A DNA stretch of 64,000 nt, taken from contig JAFWPH010000052.1 of the NCBI GenBank assembly GCA_017509605.1, forward strand, positions 1 through 64,000. The letters run 5' to 3'. This stretch comes from Bacteroidaceae bacterium (GTDB taxonomy: Bacteria; Bacteroidota; Bacteroidia; Bacteroidales; Bacteroidaceae). This document shows, piece by piece, positions 1 through 8,133 of this stretch; position 1 is the first letter of the stretch, and every line of letters starts with the position of its first letter. The notes under the pieces are model-generated. The model saw only the letters and a list, made by a program, of their open reading frames with translations, was not told the DNA's origin and made no database searches. A program made the position numbers and the translations under genes.

Positions 1-390
1 GTGGGGTGGCGTCATAAGAACAAGTTCTCCTACCTTTACCTCACCCGCGTTTTTTTGAACAACCTACGGATGTTCAATATCTATCAACCTGATTAGAGAA
101 GAGAGGCGATGAAAGGTTATAGGTTATTGAAGTCAAGAGGCGAGGGTCAAGAGTCTTATTTAATTAAGAGTTAAGAATTAAGAGTTAAGAAAGCTTGGCC
201 ATGCGGATGAAAGGTTCTACGGACTAATAGGACTGAAAGGACTATCTTTATGAAACAACTCAAACAACATCTTACAATCCAGATAAGGTGGTCTGCTATA
301 TGAACATCCGTTGGTTGTTCAAAATCGATGGTGGGGTGGGAGACATGAAAACAAGTTTTCCTGGCTTCCACCCCACCACCGATTTTAGCA
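1..390. repeat. Pair of inverted palindromic elements
   Basis: Two related stretches lie in opposite orientation. Positions 52-80 are the near-exact reverse complement of 298-324 (shared core TGAACATCCG, then GGTTGTTCAAAA with one mismatch between). Beyond this core, each copy has a small hairpin (AGAAC-AA-GTTCT near 17-28; GAAAAC-AA-GTTTTC at 347-360) and flanking GGGTGGGG/CCACCCCAC blocks. The right copy is itself a long hairpin: arms of about 20 bp at 321-341 and 367-386 differ at two positions. A perfect 14-bp tandem duplication sits at 162-189 between the copies. No transposase is seen. The pattern fits a decayed non-autonomous palindromic repeat (REP- or MITE-like); that class is my inference. 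Confidence 0.5.
122..155. repeat. AGTCRAG-type heptamer repeat, degenerate copy
   Basis: The stretch begins with the anchor GGTTATTGAAGTC and continues as degenerate AGTCAAG/AGGCGAG heptamers. The same anchor starts the longer tracts near 3850 and 8120, so this is a short or decayed member of the same family. Confidence 0.55.
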
Positions 391-419
391 GTCCCTGAAA
401 GGGACAGCATATTGCAAAC

Positions 420-730
420 GACCTTATCTTAACGTGAATTCGACGAATTCACAAAGGAGTCGCCTTCGGCGAGAAAATTGCGATTAAACGAGTACAAAAG
501 AGAACTCGTTCTCATTTTGTCGAGTGTGAGCAATTTATCAAAATCCTGCAAATCTGTACAAATCTAACAAATATTTTAGATTGATTATATGATTTGAATT
601 AATTGTTCACACTCGAAACAATGAGAGCAATTCTAAATTCACTTTCATCGAACTGACGTTATCATAAAGCCCTCGAGCCAATAATCCTCCTTTACTCCTT
701 GACTCCTTAGAGAAAACGAACAACTAAAAG
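420..730. other. Non-coding region dense in palindromes
   Basis: No credible gene was seen. A perfect 9-bp-arm palindrome lies at 434-452 (centre base 443), a TCGCC-TTC-GGCGA hairpin at 460-472, and a GAGAAC-TC-GTTCTC hairpin at 500-513. A 15-bp inverted repeat at 521-535 and 601-615 (14 of 15 match, CGAGTGTGA core) encloses a further AT-rich stem around AAATCTAA/TTAGATT. This could be a structured RNA, the leader of the gene at 732, or remains of a mobile element. The sequence does not decide between them. Confidence 0.4.
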
Positions 731-731
731 A

Positions 732-1796
732 ATGAAGGCGAGAATAGTCATTGGTGCCAATTATGGTGATGAGGGGAAGGGGACCGTCGTGGCCTCCTAT
801 ACCCGCAAAGGAAACAACGTGCTGAATGTGCTGACGAACGGAGGCGCGCAACGCGCACACTCCATTTTTACCCAGGATGGGAACATCACCTTCCAGCACT
901 TTGGTTCCGGCACTTACCATGGGGCGGACAATTACTATTCCCGCTTTTTTATCCTCAATCCGATGCAGTTTGTCAAGGAGTATGAGGCGCTGATCGTGAA
1001 GCCTGCCCATATCTACAGGGACAAGGCGTGCAGATGGTCCACACCTTACGACGCCATGGCGAACATCATCTCGGAGGAACAACGCAAACGGCACTGCTCA
1101 TGCGGCATGGGAATCTGGCTGACCATCAAGCGATACCATGAGATGCCTGCACCGACGCTCGACGCGTTCATGGCGATGGAGATGGAGGACAGGTTGGCGT
1201 TCCTGCGCGGTGTGAAGGCGTATTACGAGCGGTCGCTGACGATACCCGATCACTGGAGGAGCATCTGGGACGCACCCTTGTTGGCCCTGCATTTCATCAA
1301 CGACTGTGAGTTCATGTGGCGTCACACGATGGCCTGTGAGCTGAGGTCGTTGGCGTACGAGGAGCTGATCTTCGAGAACGGTCAGGGACTGCTGCTGAGC
1401 GACACGGGCAAGGACACCTTCGACACCACACCGTCGGACACGGGCATTCGCTACGCGCTGGACTTGCTCGGCGACCTCAAGGCTGACGACATCACAGCGC
1501 ATTATGTGACCCGACCTTACCTGACGCGGCATGGCGACGGACATCTGGCGGGCGAGACTCGGCGACAGTCGGTGGCTTCGACGGTGGAGGAGGACCGCAC
1601 CAACCACTTCAACGACCACCAGGGGGAGTTCCGCTACGGTTTGCTGGATATCAACGCGTTGCACGACCGGGTTGTGAAGGATGCGGGTGAGGTGAAGGTG
1701 GAACTGGAGGTGACGCATTGTGACGAGATGGACCGTGTGGCGGAGTTCAAGAAGGTCTTCGACAAGGTCAATGTGTTTGAATCACCCTTTTGTTAG
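732..1796 (+). CDS. Divergent, short adenylosuccinate-synthetase-like protein
   Basis: This 354-residue protein belongs to the PurA fold family, which couples GTP cleavage to joining IMP and aspartate; bacterial PurA is usually about 430 residues. The N-terminal GDEGKG loop is intact, with the catalytic Asp at residue 13. The next conserved block, GGxNAGHT in PurA, reads GGAQRAHS but keeps the His (residue 43). A later FENGQG block matches the PurA FEGAQG block. The arginine-rich IMP loop (GRRRRTGWLD in E. coli) is replaced by a QGEFRYGLLD-like stretch, and the C-terminal nucleotide region is shortened. Substrate use may therefore differ from PurA. Phage PurZ enzymes replace the catalytic Asp, so this is not a typical PurZ. 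It stands alone between repeat-rich regions, and only the family assignment is firm. Confidence 0.75.
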   Translation: MKARIVIGANYGDEGKGTVVASYTRKGNNVLNVLTNGGAQRAHSIFTQDGNITFQHFGSGTYHGADNYYSRFFILNPMQFVKEYEALIVKPAHIYRDKACRWSTPYDAMANIISEEQRKRHCSCGMGIWLTIKRYHEMPAPTLDAFMAMEMEDRLAFLRGVKAYYERSLTIPDHWRSIWDAPLLALHFINDCEFMWRHTMACELRSLAYEELIFENGQGLLLSDTGKDTFDTTPSDTGIRYALDLLGDLKADDITAHYVTRPYLTRHGDGHLAGETRRQSVASTVEEDRTNHFNDHQGEFRYGLLDINALHDRVVKDAGEVKVELEVTHCDEMDRVAEFKKVFDKVNVFESPFC

Positions 1797-1810
1797 TCGA
1801 GAGCCTATGA

Positions 1811-1842
1811 AAGGTTATAGGTTATAGGTTATAGGTTATAGG
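1811..1842. repeat. GGTTATA heptamer tandem repeat
   Basis: About four copies of GGTTATA lie just after the stop of the PurA-like gene. The preceding ATGAAAGGTTATAGG also occurs at about 110-124, linking this tract to the repeats upstream of that gene. Confidence 0.7.
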
Positions 1843-1860
1843 GCTTTAAGCTCGAGAGGA

Positions 1861-1965
1861 GAGAGTAGGCGCTAAGTTTTAGCTTTTCTCGGCCGTACTA
1901 CGGCCGAGCACACAACCGATTACACCGGGCATTGAAAGGCCGGGCACAATGGCTCCCTATCAATA
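1861..1965. repeat. Palindromic element, copy 1
   Basis: This copy matches the one at 2130-2232 almost exactly, with a one-base length difference in ACCGGGCAT/ACCGGCAT. It contains a perfect 21-nt palindrome, CTCGGCCGTA and its complement around one base, and a second imperfect GC-rich stem (CCGGGCATTGAAAGGCCGGG). No ORF is present. A partial relative lies at about 10464-10494. Confidence 0.75.
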
Positions 1966-1984
1966 GGCTTTAGGCTTTAGCTGA

Positions 1985-2094
1985 TATAGTTGCCATAGTC
2001 TCCATAGTCTCCATAGTCTCCATAGTCTCCATAGTTGCTATAGTCTCCATAGTCTCCATAGTTGCTATAGTCTCCATAGTTGCTATAGTCTCCA
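1985..2094. repeat. 9-bp tandem repeat, CCATAGTCT / GCTATAGTC type
   Basis: About 12 imperfect 9-bp units alternate between TCTCCATAG and TTGCTATAG. They are related to the TTTCTATAG tracts near 5760, 24541 and 40115. Confidence 0.75.
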
Positions 2095-2129
2095 AAGGTC
2101 AAGAGGCGAGGGTCGAGAGGCGAGAGGCG

Positions 2130-2232
2130 AGAGTAGGCGCTAAGTTTTAGCTTTTCTCGGCCGTACTACGGCCGAGCACACAACCGATTACACCGGCATT
2201 GAAAGGCCGGGCACAATGGCTCCCTATCAATG
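2130..2232. repeat. Palindromic element, copy 2
   Basis: Second copy of the element at 1861-1965, in the same orientation, with the same perfect CTCGGCCGTA palindrome. It follows a degenerate heptamer patch (AGAGGCG/AGGGTCG units) at about 2096-2130. Confidence 0.75.
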
Positions 2233-2266
2233 AGAGGTGCTTTAGTTATTCCTTGTTGATGATAGC

Positions 2267-2303
2267 GAAAAAAGTAGGGCGGTGGAACTCCACCGCCCTA
2301 CTT
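2267..2303 (-). terminator. Rho-independent terminator after the POT transporter
   Basis: A GC-rich stem of 14 bp (2272-2285 with 2290-2303) closes a 4-nt loop. On the minus strand a T-run (complement of 2268-2273) follows it. It lies about 25 bp past the transporter stop. Confidence 0.85.
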
Positions 2304-2327
2304 ATATAGCTAAGGCCTAAAGCCTAA

Positions 2328-3839
2328 TCAGGCTACCTTGTTGAGCTTCTTGATGATGGAGAAGATAAAGAGGGCTGCGAGGAGGCAGATGCCCATCAAG
2401 ACTCCCCATACGACGGTGAGCTCCGTCTTGCCCCAAAGCAGGGTGGGGATGCTCACGAGGAAGTTGCCGATGGCGGTGGAAACGAACCAACCACCCATCA
2501 TCATACCACGGTACTTGGGAGGAGCCACCTTGGTGACGAACGAGATACCGATGGGGGAGAGCAACAACTCAGCGAAAGTGAGGATGAGATAGGTGCTCAC
2601 AAGAATGTTGGGACTGACGTCGGCCAAATGCTCGGGATGCTCGGCGTTGGGGGCTGGCAGACCGATGGAGCTGAAGGTCATCAGCAGGTAAGCCACAGCG
2701 GCCACCAACATACCCAGACCAATCTTCACGGGTGCCTTGGGTTCCTTGCCCTTGCTGGCGAGCCAACCGAAGAGTGCGATGCTCACAGGGGTGAGTGCCA
2801 CCACGAAGCAGGGGTTGAACTGCTGGAAGAGCGGAGCCTCCACGTTCACAGTGTCTGTTGATGTGTAGCGGTAGCCGAGGAAGATCAGTGCTGCTGCGAT
2901 GACAGCGCCCCAGATGCCCTTGGATTTGCTGCTGCCTTTACCGAAGACACCGAAGAGTCCATAGACGATGAGAATCACCATGACGAGGTTGGTCACGTCG
3001 AACTCCATGGCAGTAACGCCTTCAGCGGTCTTGGCCACATAGTCGCGGGCGAAGTAGGTCAGCGTGGCGCCGTTCTGGTGGAATGCCATCCAGAAGAAGA
3101 TGACCACGAGATAGACCAGCACGAGGCAGATGATGCGCTCTTTGGTCTCAGAAGAAGAAAGTTCCTCAACGGCTTCAGCCTTCTGTGCGGCTTTCTGTGC
3201 CTTGCTGGGTGTCAGCACCTGGCGGAAAGTGGACTTACCGAGGTAGTAGATGAGGATGCTCGCGATCAGCGACACACAAGCCACGGCGAAAGCCAGGTGG
3301 TAGGAGTCGGCCTTGCTGAATCCCAGGGAGTTCTGGCCCCATTCCATGATCTTCACGGCAGCTGTAGGTGCGAAGAGGGCGCCCACGTTGATGAGCATGT
3401 AGAAGAGGGAGAAGCCCGAGTCGCGTTTGTCGGCATACTCCGAGGCGTTGTAGAGGTCGCCCACCATCACTTGGAGGTTGCCCTTGAACAGTCCGGTACC
3501 GAGGCTGACAAGCACCAGCGCTGCAGCCATGGCTACGATAGCGACGGTGTTGGCTCCCATGGGGATGGAGAGGAGCAAGTAGCCGATGAACATGATGAAG
3601 ATACCGATGGTCACCATCTTGCTGTATCCCCACTTGTCGGCAGCCATACCGCCGAAGAGGGGGAGGAAATAGACGCACATGAGGAAGCTGGAATAGACCA
3701 GTCCTGCCTGTCCGCTGCTCCAACTGAAGTTCTCTTGCAGGAAGAGGATGAAGACGGCGAGCATGGTGTAGTAGCCGAAGCGCTCGCCCGTGTTGGCTAA
3801 TGCCAAGGTCCATAGACCTTTTGGTTGTCCTTGAAACAT
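2328..3839 (-). CDS. POT/PTR family proton-dependent peptide transporter
   Basis: This 503-residue inner-membrane protein has many hydrophobic helices and family signatures. The N-terminal GERFGYYTM block (E19, R20, F21, Y23, Y24) matches the ExxERFxYY motif that couples protons to transport, except that the first Glu is Asn16. LGTGLFKGN and FYMLINVGALFAP match the PTR2 signatures. The family imports di- and tripeptides with protons. It is the last of four minus-strand genes that include a secreted S9 peptidase and an MFS transporter, which fits uptake of peptides released outside the cell. The start MFQGQPKG lies a few bases from an upstream heptamer-repeat leader. Family confidence is high; the substrate is inferred. 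Confidence 0.92.
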   Translation of the reverse strand: MFQGQPKGLWTLALANTGERFGYYTMLAVFILFLQENFSWSSGQAGLVYSSFLMCVYFLPLFGGMAADKWGYSKMVTIGIFIMFIGYLLLSIPMGANTVAIVAMAAALVLVSLGTGLFKGNLQVMVGDLYNASEYADKRDSGFSLFYMLINVGALFAPTAAVKIMEWGQNSLGFSKADSYHLAFAVACVSLIASILIYYLGKSTFRQVLTPSKAQKAAQKAEAVEELSSSETKERIICLVLVYLVVIFFWMAFHQNGATLTYFARDYVAKTAEGVTAMEFDVTNLVMVILIVYGLFGVFGKGSSKSKGIWGAVIAAALIFLGYRYTSTDTVNVEAPLFQQFNPCFVVALTPVSIALFGWLASKGKEPKAPVKIGLGMLVAAVAYLLMTFSSIGLPAPNAEHPEHLADVSPNILVSTYLILTFAELLLSPIGISFVTKVAPPKYRGMMMGGWFVSTAIGNFLVSIPTLLWGKTELTVVWGVLMGICLLAALFIFSIIKKLNKVA

Positions 3840-3861
3840 ATTTGATTGGTTATTGATTATT

Positions 3862-3966
3862 GAAGTCGAGAGTCAAGAGTCAAGAGTCGAGGGTCGAGGG
3901 TCGAGAGTCAAGAGTCGAGGGTCAAGAGTCAAGAGTCAAGAGTCGAGAGTCAAGAGTCGAGAGTCA
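3862..3966. repeat. AGTCRAG heptamer tandem repeat in the POT transporter leader
   Basis: About 15 units of AGTCAAG/AGTCGAG, some AGGGTCG variants, follow the anchor GGTTATTGATTATTGAAGTC. The tract starts about 20 bp upstream of the minus-strand start at 3839, so it would be transcribed into the 5' leader of that gene. Confidence 0.85.
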
Positions 3967-4074
3967 ATAAATTGGTCGCTACGCTCAAAATTATCAAAAA
4001 ATTAAATCAGAAAATTTCACTATTTTGAAACTCATTTTCTTGTAATTTTAAGGCCGTAGGCCGACCCCTAACGC

Positions 4075-5733
4075 CTAATCCCTGATATTGGGTTCTTCGA
4101 GGCCGAGGCCGCGCTTCTTGTCAACCACCTTGAGCACAAGACCGAGGAGGAGTGCTGCCACACCGAGGCAGGCCAGCATGACGAGCGGCGCGGTGTAGTC
4201 GTAACTCACAGCGGCTTCCTCAGCGGTGATGGTGCCATTGGCCAGTCCGTTGACGATGTCGGGGTTGGTCTTGTCGAGCACCTTGCCAATGAGGAGCGGG
4301 AAGAGCCACAAACCGATGTTCTGGATCCAGAAAATGAGTGCGTAGGCAGAGCCGATGACCTTGGCGTCAACCAACTTCGGCACACTGGGCCATAGCGATG
4401 CTGGTACCAGCGAGAACGATGAGCCGAGCACCAGGATGGTGGCATAGGCCACGATCACTCCACCGATGGCATTGGCCTTGAACAACGGCAGGATGAAGGC
4501 GAAGGTGAGGTGGCATCCGATCAGCAGGAGCGATCCGAGCACGAGCATCGAGGCCGCCTTTCCCTTGTGATCGACATAGCTGCCGAGGATAGGGGTGATG
4601 AGCACAGCCAGGAGTGGGAACACGGCGAAGATGGACTCAGCCGACTGGCGCATGTAGCCCATATAGCAATAGGTGACGAGCGCGATGATGGAGACACAGA
4701 GCAGACCGTACTTGGCGTTGTTCTTCTTCTGGAAGTTGCTGGCGAATCCAGCGGCGGCAACGATGAGCATGATGACGTACTGGACGATGGTCACCGTAGA
4801 GCCAGCCCAGAAGGAATCGGCCTCTGGTGCCTGTAGGGTGAGGTTGCACTGCAGCATGTTCACCGCATACTTCTGGAAGGGGAAGATGGCGGAATAATAC
4901 AGCACGCAGAGCAGGGCCACAAGCCAGAAACCACCATCGGTGAGGATGGTCCAAATGTCGCTCACCTTGAACGGATCGTCCTTTTCCTCAGCCTCTCCGG
5001 TCTGCGCGTCGAGTTTCTTGTCCATGAAGAAATACACGATGGCCATGATGAGTGCGATGCACATGAGAACCACGCCAAAAGCCACTGAACGGCTCACGCT
5101 CACCTGTCCGCCGAGACGGGCGAAGAAAGGCGAGAAGATCATGCAGGTGGCCACACCCAGACGGGCAAGCGCCATCTCAGAACCCATTGCCAAAGCCATC
5201 TCACGGCCTTTGAACCACTTCACGATACCACGGCTGACCGTGATACCAGCCATCTCGCATCCGCAGCCGAAAATCATGAATCCACATGCGGCGCACTTGG
5301 CAGATGCGGGCATGCCCTCATAGAATGGGCTGACACCCAGTTCGTCGAATACTGGTATGTAGTTGAGGTTGTTGGTGAACCAAGTCTCCAGTCCGCTGCC
5401 CTTGAAGGCGTCGCACACGGCGTACCACTTGATGATGGCTCCGATGAGCATCACTGCTCCCGACAGGATCATGGTGAAGCGTACGCCCATCTTGTCGAGG
5501 ATGATGCCTGCGAAGATGAGGAAGAAGGCGAAGACGTTGAGGAAGACCTCGGATCCCTGCATGGTTCCGAAGGCGGTGGAGTCCCATCCGCGCTCGGAGA
5601 GCATAAGGTCCTTGATGGGCGAGAGGATGTCCATGAAGATGTAGGAACAGAACATCGCGAGAGCGAGGAGCAGTAGTGCTGTCCATCGCATGGCTGCGGA
5701 GTCGCGCAGCGTCTTTTCAATTGCTTGTGTCAT
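4075..5733 (-). CDS. MFS transporter, substrate unknown
   Basis: This is a major facilitator permease of about 552 residues with roughly 12 hydrophobic helices. The reading frame stays open upstream to 5850, but that extension is a translated 9-bp repeat (METIET-like residues). I place the start at MTQAIEKTLRDS, where family-like sequence begins. An acidic linker near 4970-5010 probably separates the two six-helix halves. It lies between a secreted S9 peptidase and a POT transporter in one orientation, suggesting a peptide or amino-acid-related substrate, but nothing in the sequence shows this directly. If translation began further upstream, repeat copy number would change the N-terminus without breaking the frame. 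Confidence 0.85.
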   Translation of the reverse strand: MTQAIEKTLRDSAAMRWTALLLLALAMFCSYIFMDILSPIKDLMLSERGWDSTAFGTMQGSEVFLNVFAFFLIFAGIILDKMGVRFTMILSGAVMLIGAIIKWYAVCDAFKGSGLETWFTNNLNYIPVFDELGVSPFYEGMPASAKCAACGFMIFGCGCEMAGITVSRGIVKWFKGREMALAMGSEMALARLGVATCMIFSPFFARLGGQVSVSRSVAFGVVLMCIALIMAIVYFFMDKKLDAQTGEAEEKDDPFKVSDIWTILTDGGFWLVALLCVLYYSAIFPFQKYAVNMLQCNLTLQAPEADSFWAGSTVTIVQYVIMLIVAAAGFASNFQKKNNAKYGLLCVSIIALVTYCYMGYMRQSAESIFAVFPLLAVLITPILGSYVDHKGKAASMLVLGSLLLIGCHLTFAFILPLFKANAIGGVIVAYATILVLGSSFSLVPASLWPSVPKLVDAKVIGSAYALIFWIQNIGLWLFPLLIGKVLDKTNPDIVNGLANGTITAEEAAVSYDYTAPLVMLACLGVAALLLGLVLKVVDKKRGLGLEEPNIRD

Positions 5734-5757
5734 ATTTGTGTTGAATTTTATTCTTTT

Positions 5758-5880
5758 TATAGTTTCTATAGATTCCATAGTTTCTATAGTTTCTATAGTT
5801 TCTATAGTTTCCATAGTTTCTATAGTTTCCATAGTTTCTATAGTTTCCATAGTTTCTATAGTTGCTATAGATGCTATAGA
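5758..5880. repeat. TTTCTATAG 9-bp tandem repeat
   Basis: About 14 imperfect units of TTTCTATAG/TTTCCATAG fill the gap between the S9 peptidase stop and the MFS start. The unit length is a multiple of three, so the MFS frame stays open through it. Confidence 0.85.
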
Positions 5881-5888
5881 TGGTCAGT

Positions 5889-8096
5889 CTATTTCAGCCA
5901 GCGGTTGAGCCAGGCGAAGAAGGTGCGTTGCCAGAGGATGCCGTTCTGGGGTTTGAGCACCCAGTGGTTCTCGTCGGGGAAGATGAGGAGCTGTGCAGGC
6001 ACTCCGCGGTAGCGTGCGGCATTGAAGGCCGACATGGCCTGTGATGCCACGATGCGGTAGTCCTTCTCTCCGTGGATGCAGAGTATGGGTGTGTCCCAAC
6101 GGTCGATGAAATGGTGGGGTGAGTTCTGGAAGGTTCGCTGTATGGTGGCGTCGTCCTTGAGCCAGGGCGCTCCTCCGAGGTCCCAGTTGGTGAACCAAGC
6201 CTCCTCAGTCTCGGTGTATTGAGCCTCGAGGTTGTAGATGCCGTCGTGGGCGATGAAGGCCTTGAAGCGTCCCTCGTGGTTGCCAGCCAGCCAATAGACG
6301 CTGAAGCCGCCGAAGCTGGCACCCACACATCCTAAGTGGTCTTTATCGACGTATGGCAGTTTGCAGGCGTCGTCGATGGCGCTCTTGTAGTCGTCCATGC
6401 AACGGCCAGTGTAGTTGGTGGAGATTTCCTCCAGCCATTCCTGTCCGAAACCGGGGAGTCCGCGACGGTTGGGGCATACCACGACATAGCCGTTGGCAGC
6501 CATGATCTGCATGTTCCATCGGTAGCTCCAGAACTGGCTCACGGGACTTTGTGGTCCTCCCTCGCAGAAGAGCAGGGCAGGATATTTCTTGTTGGGGTCG
6601 AAATGTGGCGGCAGGATGATCCATGAGAGGATGTCCTTGCCATCGACCGACTTGCACCACCGCGGTTCGACCTTACCCCAGTCGATGGCGTCGCGGAAGT
6701 ACTGGTTCTCGTGTGTGAGCTGTGTGACAGCCTTTGATTTGGGGTTGACGAGGTAGAGTTCAGTAGCCTCAGCCATCGACTGGCGTCCGCAGAGCAGTTG
6801 TTTGCCGCAGAGCGCCACGCTGGTGTAGTCGTACTGTCCGTCGGTGATTTGGCTGACGAGGCCCTTGAGGTTGGTGGAATAGACATGTGTGGTGCCGTGC
6901 CAGGTTCCAACGAAGTAGATGGTCTTGGCATCGGCCCATACGAAAGCATCGACGTTGCTGTCGAACTTCTCGGTCACGTATGTCTTCTTGCCCGTCTTGA
7001 TCTCATAGACACAGAGGCGGTTGCGGTCGCTCTCGTATCCGTCGCGCTCCATGCTCTGCCAAGCCACGAACTTGCCGTCGGGCGAGAACGCGGGGTTGGT
7101 GTCGTAGCCGAGGTTGTAGTCGCTGCGGGTGGGGGCAGGGTTGCGGAGGCAATGGGTGGCCATGAGCATCGAGTCGCGCTCGAAGTCCGGGTCGTTTGCC
7201 CTCTGGTGTTGCAGGGAGCGTGTATAGTCGTATGCGGCAGCCTTGTAGCCTGCGGGTTTGCAGAGGTTGGTGGTGTTGCCTGTCTCCGTGTCGTAGAGGA
7301 AGATGTCGGAGTCGGTGGATACGGCGTATTCGCGTCCTGTCTTCTTCCGGCAGGTGTAGGCCACATAGCGCGAGTCGGGACTCCATGTGAGTTGCTCCAT
7401 GCCTCCGAAGGGCTTCATTGGGCACTCGAAAGGCTCGTCGCCAAGTACGGCCTTGCCCTCGCCGCTGACCTTACCACCCTCGAAAGAGTAGATATAGGGC
7501 TGTGGGACGGACTGCACCCACTCGTCCCAGTGGCGGTACATCAGTTCGTTGACCACATAGCCCGTGGTCTTGGGCAGGTCCTTGGGGTTATCGGCGATGG
7601 AGCCGTTGTATGGGTTGGAGTGGATGACCAGCACTTTCTTGCCGTCGGGCGAGAAGAGGTAGTCTTCCACGTCGCGGTCCAAGGATGAGAGTTGAGTGCG
7701 TCCTGAGCCGTCGGCGTTCATCGCCCACAGCTGCATGGTGCCGCTCTCGTCGGCCGCGAGGAAGGTGATGCGTCCGTCGCTGAGGTACTGGGGCGATACT
7801 TCGTTGCCAGCGCCCTGGGTGAGCCTGCGCTCGCCCTTGCCATCGGTTCCGATGGTATAGATGACGGTGTGGCTCTTGTTTTGTTCCACACTGTAGTAGC
7901 TCACGTTGTAGGCCACTTGGCTTGCGTCGGGCGACACAGAGGATGCGCCGATGCGTCCCATGGCCCAAAGTGCTTCAGGTGATAGCAGGCGGTTCTCGAT
8001 TTTGGGTTCCTGCCTGAAGATGGGCGCTGCTGAATTGTTTTGCGCCTCTGTAGCGAGCTGTGCGGTCATAAGGATGAGGACTGATAATAATCGCAT
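5889..8096 (-). CDS. Secreted S9 family serine peptidase (DPP-like)
   Basis: This 735-residue prolyl-oligopeptidase family enzyme starts with a signal peptide (about residues 1-18, ending TEAQ). A beta-propeller-like region with PDG and SPDG repeats follows (about 40-450), then an alpha/beta-hydrolase domain. The catalytic triad is visible: S594 in GASFGGF, D679 in HGEKDYR and H711 in DENHWV. Such enzymes cleave short peptides from the N-terminus in the periplasm or at the surface; DPP5-like activity is a reasonable guess. The order peptidase, MFS transporter, POT transporter on one strand points to peptide nutrition. A heptamer tract occupies its leader (8134-8216). Confidence 0.92.
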   Translation of the reverse strand: MRLLSVLILMTAQLATEAQNNSAAPIFRQEPKIENRLLSPEALWAMGRIGASSVSPDASQVAYNVSYYSVEQNKSHTVIYTIGTDGKGERRLTQGAGNEVSPQYLSDGRITFLAADESGTMQLWAMNADGSGRTQLSSLDRDVEDYLFSPDGKKVLVIHSNPYNGSIADNPKDLPKTTGYVVNELMYRHWDEWVQSVPQPYIYSFEGGKVSGEGKAVLGDEPFECPMKPFGGMEQLTWSPDSRYVAYTCRKKTGREYAVSTDSDIFLYDTETGNTTNLCKPAGYKAAAYDYTRSLQHQRANDPDFERDSMLMATHCLRNPAPTRSDYNLGYDTNPAFSPDGKFVAWQSMERDGYESDRNRLCVYEIKTGKKTYVTEKFDSNVDAFVWADAKTIYFVGTWHGTTHVYSTNLKGLVSQITDGQYDYTSVALCGKQLLCGRQSMAEATELYLVNPKSKAVTQLTHENQYFRDAIDWGKVEPRWCKSVDGKDILSWIILPPHFDPNKKYPALLFCEGGPQSPVSQFWSYRWNMQIMAANGYVVVCPNRRGLPGFGQEWLEEISTNYTGRCMDDYKSAIDDACKLPYVDKDHLGCVGASFGGFSVYWLAGNHEGRFKAFIAHDGIYNLEAQYTETEEAWFTNWDLGGAPWLKDDATIQRTFQNSPHHFIDRWDTPILCIHGEKDYRIVASQAMSAFNAARYRGVPAQLLIFPDENHWVLKPQNGILWQRTFFAWLNRWLK

Positions 8097-8133
8097 TTTG
8101 TTATATAGGCCTTATTAATGGTTGTTGGTTATT

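Larger units (their letters stand above)
1797..2266. other. Repeat-filled intergenic region
   Basis: This gap holds no gene. In order it contains a GGTTATA heptamer tract, one copy of a palindromic element of about 103 bp, a 9-mer TCTCCATAG tract, a degenerate heptamer patch and a second copy of the element. The POT transporter terminator follows directly. Confidence 0.7.

Noticed and set aside
171-410. 79-codon minus-strand frame in the left non-coding region
   Set aside because: It runs through the palindromic elements, has no recognisable features and no convincing start context.
732-1796. Phage-type PurZ (aminoadenine synthesis)
   Set aside because: The Asp that PurZ proteins replace is present (Asp13), and no phage or aminoadenine genes are nearby, so I kept the broader PurA-like call.
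3862-3966. Possible CRISPR array
   Set aside because: Units are 7 bp, tandem and without spacers, and there are no cas genes. It is a tandem repeat.
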